From Stenocarpella maydis (Eukaryota > Ascomycota > Sordariomycetes > Diaporthales > Diaporthaceae), in contig NQMI01000011.1 of assembly GCA_002270565.1 (NCBI GenBank), forward strand, positions 477,055 to 541,054: a stretch of 64,000 nucleotides of DNA. Direction: 5' to 3'. Below, one piece after another: positions 37,041 through 47,664 of the stretch. Each line of letters opens with the position of its first letter. The stretch's first letter is position 1. The position numbers and the translations under genes were made by a program. The notes beneath the pieces were generated by a model. It ran no database searches. It was not told where the DNA came from and was given only the letters and a program-made list of their open reading frames with translations.

Positions 37041-37594
37041 NNNNNNNNNNNNNNNNNNNNNNNNNNNNNNNNNNNNNNNNNNNNNNNNNNNNNNNNNNNN
37101 NNNNNNNNNNNNNNNNNNNNNNNNNNNNNNNNNNNNNNNNNNNNNNNNNNNNNNNNNNNNNNNNNNNNNNNNNNNNNNNNNNNNNNNNNNNNNNNNNNNN
37201 NNNNNNNNNNNNNNNNNNNNNNNNNNNNNNNNNNNNNNNNNNNNNNNNNNNNNNNNNNNNNNNNNNNNNNNNNNNNNNNNNNNNNNNNNNNNNNNNNNNN
37301 NNNNNNNNNNNNNNNNNNNNNNNNNNNNNNNNNNNNNNNNNNNNNNNNNNNNNNNNNNNNNNNNNNNNNNNNNNNNNNNNNNNNNNNNNNNNNNNNNNNN
37401 NNNNNNNNNNNNNNNNNNNNNNNNNNNNNNNNNNNNNNNNNNNNNNNNNNNNNNNNNNNNNNNNNNNNNNNNNNNNNNNNNNNNNNNNNNNNNNNNNNNN
37501 NNNNNNNNNNNNNNNNNNNNNNNNNNNNNNNNNNNNNNNNNNNNNNNNNNNNNNNNNNNNNNNNNNNNNNNNNNNNNNNNNNNNNNNNNNNNNN
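37041..37594. other. 554-base assembly gap
   Basis: Run of N just inside the end of LTR copy 1. The gap may hide internal retrotransposon sequence (primer-binding site and start of gag) or simply unresolved repeats. Confidence 0.99.
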
Positions 37595-38514
37595 CTTCTA
37601 GCTGAATGCAATCCTTTTATAAAACTAGGTTTATAAATTACCGCTTTATAAGGCCTTTATAATGAATATTAAGATATATAACCTTAAGGGTAGAGGCAAG
37701 AGTCTTTATATTCTGTAGACCCTCTCCTTAATATATAAATCTAAGCTACTTAAACTATTCTTTCCCTTCCTAAAAGCCCTAGAGACTTATAAGTACTTAT
37801 AGTTTTGTTTTAGCACTTTAATTAAAGGAGGTTTAAATGATGTTTTTATTAAGTATATAAATAGTAGCCCTTATAAGAAGTATATATCTTAACTATACTA
37901 GGGGAATGATCTTCATTAGGGCCCGGCTCTCCTTATTGCCTTCTTTAGTTGTTGTAATGTAAACCCATATAACTATTATATGCGGCAGATAGGGGCTAAC
38001 TGCAACTAAATAACTTTCCGCGGCATTATCCCCATTATAATCCCTTTCTTTAAGTACTAATCGCTCTAAGGATTTCAAGATAATGCTTGCACTAATTATA
38101 TCTATTATATTAAGGGTTACCCTTATGATTTTAAGATGCTAAAGATTTCCAAGAGTAGTTATAACTATATTACTAATATATATCCTGATCTAATCAATAA
38201 GCCTTTAAATATGCCTCCTTTAGAGCTCTCACTAGGTAAGTATACTAAGGCAGCCATTGAGATAGGATATGAGGAAACTCGTGTGGATGCTATAGGCGAG
38301 ATTACTAAATATATGCCCAGGAAGTTCAAGTATAAGCCTACAAATCTCTAGTTATGGTTATAAGGTGATTAGAAGGGTTAGGTAAGGCAGGGGTGGATCT
38401 AGTTTTTTTTAGGTTACTAATACTTCTTTTAGTAGTAAATTAAGAACTAATGATTTTTATCTCGCATGTGGTCCTAAGAGAAGTATACTTGTCTGATTAG
38501 AGATATAATATTAT
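37595..38514. other. AT-rich RIP-decayed sequence
   Basis: Dense in TTA, TAA and TAG words with no coding capacity. A 71-codon frame at 38136-38351 has no recognisable motif and is probably chance survival in decayed repeat DNA. Confidence 0.5.
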
Positions 38515-38950
38515 CTTGACTTTTTTATATCTTAACTTTTTTTTTATATCTTAACCTTTTTATATCTTATCCCAGAATTTATATTCCTTTAGCTTAAGGT
38601 TATTAGGGTTAATAAGCAGAATGTTTATATGTAGTATTATCTTTTAAGTCTAATCAGCTAAATCCAATAAATCCAAATTATATAAGCTATCTATATCTAA
38701 ATATGCCTGCACTTAGGGGACTATCCGGCCAGAAAGAAACCAGTCTTAGTACTAATTATTATTATCCTAATTAGGGGTAGTAGGATAGAGTATATTATCC
38801 AGCGTATCTAGGAAGACATTATATCTGGCTACCTCTAATAGCTTCCTCCTGGTTTGTTAACTTTCAGGAGGGTTATCCTCCTAAAGAAAAGGCACTACCG
38901 GCTCCTAAATTCCCCTCTTATAGATGAATTTCTTTAGGTACATTAGGGGA
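38515..38950. repeat. Inverted repeat, left arm (~435 bp)
   Basis: Reverse complement of about 44331-44765 with scattered transitions. Its outer end has only about three units of the 16-bp word that is expanded to about 23 units on the right arm. The pair could be the long terminal inverted repeats of a second, inner DNA transposon. Confidence 0.75.
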
Positions 38951-40803
38951 TAGGTCCCATTAATAGGGATCTACCCCCTTTTCTAGGTCCGGCTAGAATC
39001 AGGTTATAGGTCTCTAGGGTGCACCCATCCAAACAGAAGACTGCTTTAGTAGTAGCCACCTAAAGGGGCTTCTAGTTCCTCCTCCCCAGCCCATACATCA
39101 CTTGCAACCCATTAAGAGTAATATATATAAAAAGGAACCCCCTTAATTACTTAAAAGTTAAATTTATATTTAAAAAGAAAGGCATCCTTAAAAGGATATT
39201 ATAAGTAGTATTATGTATTTCATTATTTATAATAAAGAAAATAGCCCTTATCTTATTATAGCTAATATATACCCACTCCTTAGTTACTCTAATTAGTATA
39301 AATAACGCTTTATTATAAACTATAGAGTTTATATCTTAAAGTAAAGCATAGAATTACTTATTCTGATAGTAATAGAATAAAAGAAGAAGATTTATCTTAG
39401 CACCTATATTTAGTAGGGCTGGGAGGATCTTATAGCTCTCTAAAGCAATCCTAATATTTAGGTAGGCAGATCTGTAGCAACCATAGTTTACTATATCAGC
39501 AGTTTAAGATAATATCAAATTTACCTTATACTTAATAATATATATCTAATTGGAGCTCAAGCATTACTTATATCTAATTTTAGATAAAGTAGAGACTATA
39601 CTAAGTTCTAGACCTATAGCTTAAGGTATATCCCTATCCGGGACTAGCTTAAAAGGCTACTTATTAAGAGAGGTATTATCCCTATAAGTAAGGAGCTCTC
39701 TAATTAGAACAGCATTAGTCTTACTAAGCGCGAGAATATCTGAAATTAGCATTTTAATTAAGGTAGTAAGGATAGCATCTATAGCCTTAGCTTTAGGGGT
39801 CTAGGGGATTAGGGGTCCTTATTTGGGCTTAGCTTTAGTTAACTTTTCAGTCTTGCTTGGACCTATTAGATTACCCTTTATTTTACTTTTCCTATCTCTA
39901 GCTATAGTAGAAGTCTCTTGCTGGATTTCTAGTACTACCTCCTCTTCATTAGAAATTATCTATAATCTTGGGTTAGAGTTAATAACTGGTTCTAAGTCTA
40001 GCCTAGCATTAAATATCACATTATCAACATCTTAATCAGGGTTGTCTCTATTCATTCTCTTCCTTTTAATAGTATTTACAGCAATTAAGGGCACTAAAGT
40101 TTCCATATATTGGGTTTTATTACTAATAAATACTAGTTTGGGTCTAGAAATCAATATTGCAGAGAGGGAATTCACTTTAGTTCCCAGGTTAGGGTCCCAA
40201 ATCTTCTTTAGTTCCCTAAGAGATATATTGCCCTTGAGTTTAGGGTAGTTAGTAATTAGAGACTAATATCTCTAAATGTAAGGTAAGTTTATCCTTCCTT
40301 TTAAAAGTAAAAATTCCAGATGGCCTCTAGCAAACTTCTTAATACCATAATATTCTATATCCTTATAGAAAGCTAGAGCTATAGAATTAAGCTGGTTAGA
40401 CCTGCTTTTGTAAATATCCTCTTAAGAGCTAAGGAATAGTAAGGTCTAAAGGGTAGCATTTCTAAAGGGCATTAAAAATATAATAGGCTAAGAAGTCGCC
40501 TGAATAAGTGGTATAGGAGTATAATGCTCCTAATTAGAGGTCTTAAACAGGGTGGGGGCAGGTTCCTGAGGAGACTAGCATCCTTAAGGTGGATCTTTCT
40601 TTAATAAGAGCCCCCTTACCTTATCTATATCCTGCTCCCTTCCCCTAAAGGGCAAACCTCTAGTGGATGGGGGAGTAGAATAAATATCTCCTATTGGAAA
40701 AATAGAAGATATAAGTCCTAATCTATCCCTTACTATAATAATGGAGGTAAATGTTTCTCTATACTAGTACTATGGCTAAAGAGGCAAGGTATAAGTACTA
40801 TCT
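38951..40803. other. AT-rich RIP-decayed sequence
   Basis: No intact gene. Two short open frames at 39823-40035 and 40042-40248 have Leu/Ile/Ser-rich composition expected from AT-rich decay. From about 40745 a short sub-repeat built on AAATRTTTCTCTATACTA words begins. Confidence 0.5.
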
Positions 40804-42007
40804 GAGATTATTAAATATTTCTCTATAATAAGCATATCTAGGAGAAGTAAAAGTATAAGTGCTGTTTAGGGTCTGTAGAGATGCATATAGGATAGGTTAA
40901 GTCCTGATTACTCCCTTGTGATAATAGTAAAGTTAAATATTTCTCAATACTAAAGGTCCTTTAGGAGAGGCGAGATATAAGTATTATCTGAAGGTATTAA
41001 ATATTTCTCTATACTAGGTGTATCCAGAAGAAATAAGGGCGTAAGTACTATCTGAAGTTCACTAAGATGTATATAGGAATAACTAGATATAATTAGAGTG
41101 AAAGGTATTAGTATAAAAGGTTACATTAAGTATTATGAAGTCTTACTATAGGCAAAGGCGGGAGCTACTTAACCGCTAGTCTTATAAGAGAGGACAATAT
41201 AGATACCCGGAATACCCTTATGCTGCTAACGCTAGCTATCCTAACCGCAGGGGGTGCTAATACTAGCGGAAGCTCTAAGCTTACCAATCAGAAGGATAGC
41301 AGTTAATAGGGCAGGAACCTCTTCAACTCCCTGCAGAAGCATGCAATATCTAGTACTACTATCACCCAACCTAATATTATATAACATCAGATAATATCCC
41401 GGATATAGTATTTAATAGGGTAACCAGATATTATAATAATAACTTAAAAGGGAAAACTAAAGAGGGGCCTAATTGGTTAAACTGGGGCTTCATTATACCC
41501 AGTTTACCCATATTAGGAAATTAGCATATTGAACCTTTAGGTACTATATCTAAGGGTAGGAGAGTTTTAGGTAATATAGGTAGTTAAGATCTACCAAACC
41601 TTCTTAATATTAGTCCTTTATATCCCTTCTAAGGAAATAAGCCCTAATTAGATACTATTAAATCTAATTGGAATGAATTTCTAAGGCTCAAGAATATAAA
41701 TCCCTTAGTAGCTTTTCTAGGAATGTGTGGCTAGGCTAGAGGTTCCATACTTTACTATTGAATTAGGTATGCCAGGAGGGGGTTTAAGATATAGCCAAGG
41801 TAATGGAGTCAGCTTAGTACAGAGATTAGACCAGCCTTGCATATACCTGCTTCTATTACCACTGGGTTAACTATAAGCAACTCAGGAAGGTAAATCTAGC
41901 TTTTGTATGATAGCAAAATCCTCTATTAAGAGCGAGAGGGTGCTATAGCTCTAATCAGAATTAAATGGTATTAGAAGTATAAAGATTCACTCCCCTAAAG
42001 TAGCTAA
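40804..42007. repeat. 1.2-kb direct repeat, copy 1
   Basis: Aligns over its length with 42605-43816 in the same orientation, with many C/T and G/A differences. The two copies are separated only by LTR copy 2. The unit itself contains internal sub-repeats near its start. Confidence 0.8.
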
Positions 42008-42604
42008 TGTTAAACGGAACCGCTCAGCAGGGCGTTGGCACTTCCTGCAAGGAGTTACCCTAGACTTCTTGTAAGGAGTTACCCTAGACTTCTAGTAAGG
42101 AGTTACCCTAGACTTCTTGCGAGTCAGGCGATTTTCGCTGAGTACGCCTAGTGCGTGCGCGACGCAAGATGAGTTTGGTGGCCGTGAGTCGATTATTTTG
42201 GCCTGCATTTGCACCTTAATTCAGACCTCTGCATTACCCTTATTTCTTACCCAAAAAGTATATAACTTAGTGCATTAGATAGCTTGATTTCTGAAGTTTG
42301 TATGTACTTAATTTGGGCATTACCAGGGCTATGGTTGGCTGGTGGCTTGGAACCAAAGATGGTGTGTTGGAAGGGCGAATTTTCCGGCATTTGCAAATTT
42401 GCACCAGAGCCTACCGCAGCGTGCCCAGGGGTGAGACGACGTCGGAGGGTATATAAGGAGGGCTTACAGAAGCCCAACTTAATTCAATACAAAGTTGTCC
42501 AGACCATTGTCAATCGTCCGAATTCGCCTCAGAGCACCATACTGCGACCCTGCCGAAATACACACACGCTGAACTGAATGCTATTCTATAACACAAATTC
42601 ATCA
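42008..42604 (+). mobile_element. LTR copy 2 (probably solo)
   Basis: 597 bp with the same TG..CA ends as the copy at 36372-37037, three instead of six 24-bp units, and otherwise few differences, mostly C/T or G/A. It sits exactly between the two 1.2-kb direct repeats. The flanking pentamers are GCTAA and GATAA, similar but not identical, so the target duplication is uncertain. The TATA box is near 42449. Confidence 0.75.
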
Positions 42605-43816
42605 GATAAAGGTATTGAATGTTTCTCTCTACTAGGGGTTTTGGGAGAAGGCAAAAGCGTAAGTGCTATTTGGGGTCTGCTGAGATGTATATAGGAGTAA
42701 ATAGATCCTAATTAGTCCCTTGTGGTAATAGTAAAGTTAAATGTTTCTCTATATTAGAGCTGCTTTCTAAAGAGGTAAGATATAAGTGCTATTTAAGGGT
42801 GTTAAATATTTCTCTCTACTAAGTATATTTAAAAGAAGCAAAGGTATTAAGTGCTATTTAAAATTTACTAAAATATATATAGGAATAACTAGGTATAATT
42901 AGAGTGAATGATATTAGTATAGAAGGTTATATTAAATACTATAAAGTCTTGCTATAGTGGCAGGTAGGAGCTACTTGATTGTAAGTAACTAGAGGAGAGG
43001 ATAATATAAATATTTGGAATACCCTTATGCTGCTAATGCTAGCCATCCTAATTACGGGGGAGTGCTAATACTAGCGGAAGCTCTAAGCTTATTGATTAGA
43101 AGGATAGCGGTTGGTAGGGCAGGAACCTCTTTAACTCCCTATAGAAGTACATAATATCCAGTACTGCTATTGCCTGATCTAATATCATATAATATTAGAT
43201 AATATCTCGGATATAGTATTTAATAAGGTAACTAGATATTGTAATAATAACTTAAAAGGAAAAACTAAAGAGGGGCTTAATTGGTTAAACTAGGGCTCTA
43301 TTATACTTAGTTTACCTATATTAGGGAATTAGCATGCTAAACCTTTAGGTGCTATATCTAAGGGCAAGAGAGTTTCAAGTAATATAGGCGGTTAGGATCT
43401 ACTAAACCTTCTTAATACCAGTCCTTTATATTCCTTCTAAGGAAATAAGTCCTAATTAAATACCATTAAATCCGATTGGAATGAATTTCTAAGGCCTAAG
43501 GATATAAATCCCTTAGTAGCTTTTCCAGGAATGTATGGTTAGGCTAGAGATTCTATACTTCACTATTGAATTAGGTATGCCGGGAGGGGGTCTAAGATAT
43601 AGCCGAGGTGATAGAGTCAGCTTGGTACAGAGATCAGACCAGCCTTACACATACCTGCTCCTATTACCACTGGGTTAACTATAGGCGACTCAGGAGGGTA
43701 AATCTAGCCTTTGCATGATAGCAAAATCCTCTATTAGGAGCGAAAGGGCGCTATAGCTCTAATCAGAATCAAATAGTATTAGAAGTATAGAAATTCACTC
43801 CCCTAAAGTAGTTAAC
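42605..43816. repeat. 1.2-kb direct repeat, copy 2
   Basis: Second copy of 40804-42007. It continues beyond the point where LTR copy 2 interrupts the first copy (CCCCTAAAGTAG in both). Confidence 0.8.
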
Positions 43817-43929
43817 AACCTTATAAATAAAATAGGGAATCTAGGCCTAAAAGCTAAGGAACTTTATAGTAGTTAAAGAAACCTTATTAGCTAAAGAAAC
43901 CCATATTTGATTTATGGGGTAGATATTAG

Positions 43930-44324
43930 TGAAAACGGGCTAAGAGGGAGAGCAAGAGGATAAAACCTCTATATATATAAAAAGGCATACGTTCTGCTAG
44001 AGCCCTAATTAAGCAACCACCCCAAGAGGAGCATAGAAGGCAAGAAGAGGAGCCCCTAATGTAATAGGAGAGTTATAAGAGGAATAAAGGGTACCAGAAA
44101 GGAGAGGCAGAAAAAGAAGGCATAGGAAATAATTTTATAGTATATATATATATATCTAATGGATATAAATTCACAGAGTATAAAAAGATTGATTCTCTAG
44201 GACTAGAAATTTCCTAAAAGTAATATAGGAAGGCCCCTTCTTATAGTCTTAGAGGAGGGGGGGATGCTAAGGCTGGTTTTCCTCCGGATTCCGAAATATG
44301 CCGGTTCCCCTAGACCCCGGAACA
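43930..44324 (+). repeat. LTR-like repeat pair, copy A (RIP-mutated)
   Basis: Starts TGAAAACGGG and ends CCCCGGAACA (TG..CA). It aligns with 45432-45821. Copy A has TATATATAT where copy B has CACACACAC, and many other CpA-to-TpA changes, so it is the mutated partner. Confidence 0.75.
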
Positions 44325-44330
44325 CAATCT

Positions 44331-44765
44331 TCTAATATACCTAAAGAAATTTATATATAAGACAGGAATTTAGGAGCTAGTAGTGCTTTTTCTTTAGGAG
44401 AATAACCCTCCTAAAAGTTAATAAACTAAGAGGAAGCTATTAAAGATATCTAAATATAATATCTTTCTAGATATACTAGATAATATACTCTATCCTACTA
44501 CCCCTAATCAGGATAATAATAATTAGTATTAAGACTAGTCTCTTTTTAGCTAGATAGCCCCCTAAGTGTAGGTATACTTAGATATAGATAGCTTATATAA
44601 TTTAGACTTATTAGATTTAGCTAATTAAACTTAAAGGATAATACTATATATAGATATTCTGCTTATTAACCCTAATAACTTTAAGCTAAAGGAATATAAA
44701 TTCTAAAATAAGATATAAAAAAGTTAAGATATAAAAAAGTTAAGATATAAAAAAGTTAAGATATA
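44331..44765. repeat. Inverted repeat, right arm (~435 bp)
   Basis: Reverse complement of about 38515-38950. The arm runs directly into the 16-bp array. Confidence 0.75.
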
Positions 44766-45076
44766 AAAAAGTTAAGATATAAAAAAGTTAAGATATAAAA
44801 AAGTTAAGATATAAAAAAGTTAAGATATAAAAAAGTTAAGATATAAAAAAGTTAAGATATAAAAAAGTTAAGATATAAAAAAGTTAAGATATAAAAAAGT
44901 TAAGATATAAAAAAGTTAAGATATAAAAAAGTTAAGATATAAAAAAGTTAAGATATAAAAAAGTTAAGATATAAAAAAGTTAAGATATAAAAAAGTTAAG
45001 ATATAAAAAAGTTAAGATATAAAAAAGTTAAGATATAAAAAAGTTAAGATATAAAAAAGTTAAGATATAAAAAAGT
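44711..45076. repeat. 16-bp tandem array
   Basis: About 23 near-perfect copies of AGATATAAAAAAGTTA without spacers, ending at the N at 45077. The true length is unknown because the assembly breaks inside the array. Confidence 0.95.
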
Positions 45077-45077
45077 N
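45077..45077. other. Single-base assembly gap
   Basis: An N at the end of the 16-bp array, marking a break in the tandem repeat. Confidence 0.9.
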
Positions 45078-45431
45078 GGCTATTTGCTAAAACTCTTTAT
45101 TAAAAAGGTTACTTTTATGTAATCCTTATTATTTCTTATAGCTATTATTTTTTATATAAGTATATTAATATTAAGTATATTAACAAATTTTACTACTATA
45201 TTTGCCTTATTAACTATTAAAGTGTGATGATCATACCAAACCTTTATAGGGTTCAGTAGGTAACTTGTAGGGTTTATATTAGCAGAGCGGTGCAGAGGCA
45301 GCACATGACTGAGTTACAGTATATAAAGATACTATTCATAAATAGGGTATAATTAAAAGCTATAAGGCTATCCAGTTAGTAAGACTAAATACTTAGATTA
45401 ACAACTAAAAAGTCTATTCTATAAGAGCTAT

Positions 45432-45821
45432 TGAAAACGGGCCAGAGGGAGCGAGAGAGGACAAAAACCTCCACACACACAAAAAGGCACACGTTCTGCC
45501 AGAGCCCTGATTAAGCAACCACCTGAAGAGGAGCGTAGAAGGCAAGAAGAGGAGCCCCTGACGCGATAGGAGAGTTATGAGGGGAATAGAGTGTGCCAAA
45601 AGAGGAGGGCAGAAGAAGAGGGCACAAGAAAAGATTTCACAGTACACATATATATATCAGACAGATATAAATTCATAGGGTATAAAAAGATTGATTCTCT
45701 AGGACTAGAAATTTCTCAAAAGCAATGCAGGAGGGCCCCTTCTTATAGCCTTGGAGGCGATGCTAAGGCTGGTTTTCCTCCGGACTTCTGGAACGCACCG
45801 GTTCCCCTAGACCCCGGAACA
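45432..45821 (+). repeat. LTR-like repeat pair, copy B (nearly unmutated)
   Basis: Same element as copy A at 43930-44324 but GC-richer, retaining CACACACAC and other CpA sites. It is the best template for the original sequence. No matching pentamer duplication is visible at its flanks (GCTAT and GTATA). Confidence 0.75.
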
Positions 45822-45969
45822 GTATATATATAATATTTTGTTTAATAGTATTCTTTTTTATTAATTTTTATTTCTAATTAGTTTTTTTCCTTACTAGCTA
45901 ACTCTTATAAGCTATAGCTTTAGCTGTATCTTTAGCTATACTACTTTTTCTATTCCTTCTATAGAGTAG

Positions 45970-46500
45970 TGAAAGTATCTCAGATACATAGATACAGATA
46001 CAGATACAGATATAGATACAAAATACAGATATAAATACAGTATCTGTATTTGTATTTGTATCTTGTATCTATATTTATATCTGTATCTATATCTAGATAC
46101 AAATAAAATATAATAACTCTTTATTTAACTACTTATTTAACTACTTTAGCCTACTTATTTATCTTATTATTTATCTTATAATATATTTAAGTATTTATAT
46201 AACCACTTATTATAAGTAGTTAGAATTAGATAAATATTTAGATAAATAATAAAACTTCTTATATTATAAGTATTTAAATAGTTAAGTATCTAATATTATT
46301 AAGTATATTATTTATATCTATATTTGTATCTGTATTTGTATTTAGATATATAATATACTAGATACTAGATACAGACATAACTATATTATAGATATAGATA
46401 TAAATATAGATACAAGAAAAAATCTAGATACAAATACATATATAAATACAGTATTTTGTATCTGATATAGATACAAGATACTAGATACCAGATACTGTCA
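45970..46500. repeat. GATACA-type satellite with fold-back potential
   Basis: Clusters of AGATACAGATAC words near 45985-46035 followed by inverted GTATCTGTATTTGTATC words to about 46100. A second cluster is at about 46315-46500. Opposed orientations allow long imperfect hairpins. Confidence 0.7.
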
Positions 46501-47537
46501 CAACTCTGTCCTTCTACTTCTGCTAAGCCTGCTGGTATGCTTAATCTATCCTAATCTCTATCCTAATCTTCTTATTAATAATTTTCTAGCTATAATTAAA
46601 ATAGTATAAACTTCATTTATTATTATTAAGTAGAAGGCTGCTGCTTAGAAGAAGGCTGTTACTTAGAAGAAGGCTGTTACTTAGAAGAAGGCTGTTACTT
46701 AGAAGAAGGCTGCTGCTGCTCTTAAAAAGGGCAGCAGTAAAGTTGGTATAGGTGGAAAGGGCAAGTGCATTAGTAGTAGCAAGTATATTATACTGGCTGT
46801 TACGGCTAATAGCGGGAAGTAAGTTAAGAAGTGCAGATGGAAGCCTAATAGTAAGTTTTTATTAATATTTTTCTTATAACTATTCTTATATTTTTCTAGC
46901 CATTACTTTATAAGAGATCTAATGCTACTAGAAACCTATTAATTTATTAATCCTAAGGCTCCCTTTTTAGTATCTTATTAAGGAAATCCTTTAAGTCTTA
47001 TTAGGCCTATTACTACTATAGATATAACTCTCCATATTAAGTGCTCTATAAGAGGCTGCTAAGACTTATATTATTGTAAAAATAAAGGGTATATCTGTCT
47101 TAATCTATATCCTAATTACCTACTAATATTTAGTAGTTGCTACTTTATATATTATCTATAGAAAGTATATTATTATTATGCTAAAGGACTTTTATCTTAT
47201 AGATGCAATCTACTAGATTATAGAGTCTTATTTTATTTTTAATTTAGAAGCTAGGAATAAAGATATATTTTAATTACCTTAATATATATAGTAGCTTAAT
47301 CCTCCCGCAAATAATAGTTAACCTAATTCTCCTATGTAGCTCAATCCTCCTGCGGGTAATGGATTAAGTACTATTCTTTATTTATACTCTGATCTAACCC
47401 TTCTCCTTTATTACCTATATACTATTTGGCTAAGGTTTAGCAAATAATTCTATATTATTCTATCCTAATTTATATCCTAATTAGGCCTATAGAATAGAAA
47501 CTTAGCTTAAAAATAAAATTGTTGATTTTACTACACT
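46501..47537. other. AT-rich decayed sequence with an 18-bp coding-like repeat
   Basis: At about 46631-46716 an 18-bp unit is repeated four to five times. It reads Lys-Lys-Ala-Val-Thr with an in-frame TAG that would be CAG before C-to-T decay. A short Lys/Gly/Ser-rich frame follows. This is probably the remnant of a gene carried by the element; no family could be recognised. Confidence 0.45.
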
Positions 47538-47637
47538 TGAAATTAGGACCCGGCCTACCTACTTGGGACCCGTGGGTAATTTAATCCCTGCAATTACCCA
47601 CGGGTCCTACTGGTACCCACTGGGTATTACCCACGCA
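47538..47637. repeat. Right subterminal palindromic repeats
   Basis: GGGACCCGTGGGTAAT, ATTACCCACGGGTCC and GGTACCCACTGGGT words. The arms GGACCCGTGGGTAATT (47566-47581) and AATTACCCACGGGTCC (47592-47607) form a perfect 16-bp hairpin with a 10-nt loop. They mirror the left subterminal words. Confidence 0.75.
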
Positions 47638-47656
47638 TGGGTAATTCCTGCCCCTA
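47638..47656 (-). repeat. Terminal inverted repeat, right
   Basis: Reads TAGGGGCAGGAATTACCCA on the minus strand, matching the left end at 18 of 19 positions. Confidence 0.85.
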
Positions 47657-47664
47657 TTAGGCAG
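47657..47664. repeat. Target-site duplication, right (TTAGGCAG)
   Basis: Identical to 35852-35859 and directly abutting the right inverted repeat. Confidence 0.85.

Larger units (their letters stand above)
35852..47664. mobile_element. 11.8-kb nested transposon island with hAT-like ends
   Basis: The outer boundary is an element at 35860-47656 with 19-bp terminal inverted repeats differing at one base. It is directly flanked by an identical 8-bp duplication TTAGGCAG (35852-35859 and 47657-47664). An 8-bp target duplication is characteristic of the hAT superfamily. The interior is strongly AT-rich and saturated with stop codons in all frames. It holds nested LTR copies, a 1.2-kb direct duplication, inverted arms, tandem arrays and a 554-base gap. 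No intact transposase, reverse transcriptase or integrase could be read. CpA-to-TpA differences between internal copies indicate RIP. hAT assignment rests on ends and target duplication only. Confidence 0.8.

Noticed and set aside
36943..37611. Open frames of 196-222 codons
   Set aside because: They consist almost entirely of undetermined bases.
44711..45076. Possible CRISPR-like array (16-bp units)
   Set aside because: Units are contiguous without unique spacers, and this is a fungal genome. It is a simple tandem array.
43930..45821. Complete LTR retrotransposon with copies A and B as its two LTRs
   Set aside because: The 1.1 kb between them is the inverted-repeat arm and 16-bp array, not gag-pol, and the outer flanks do not form a target duplication.
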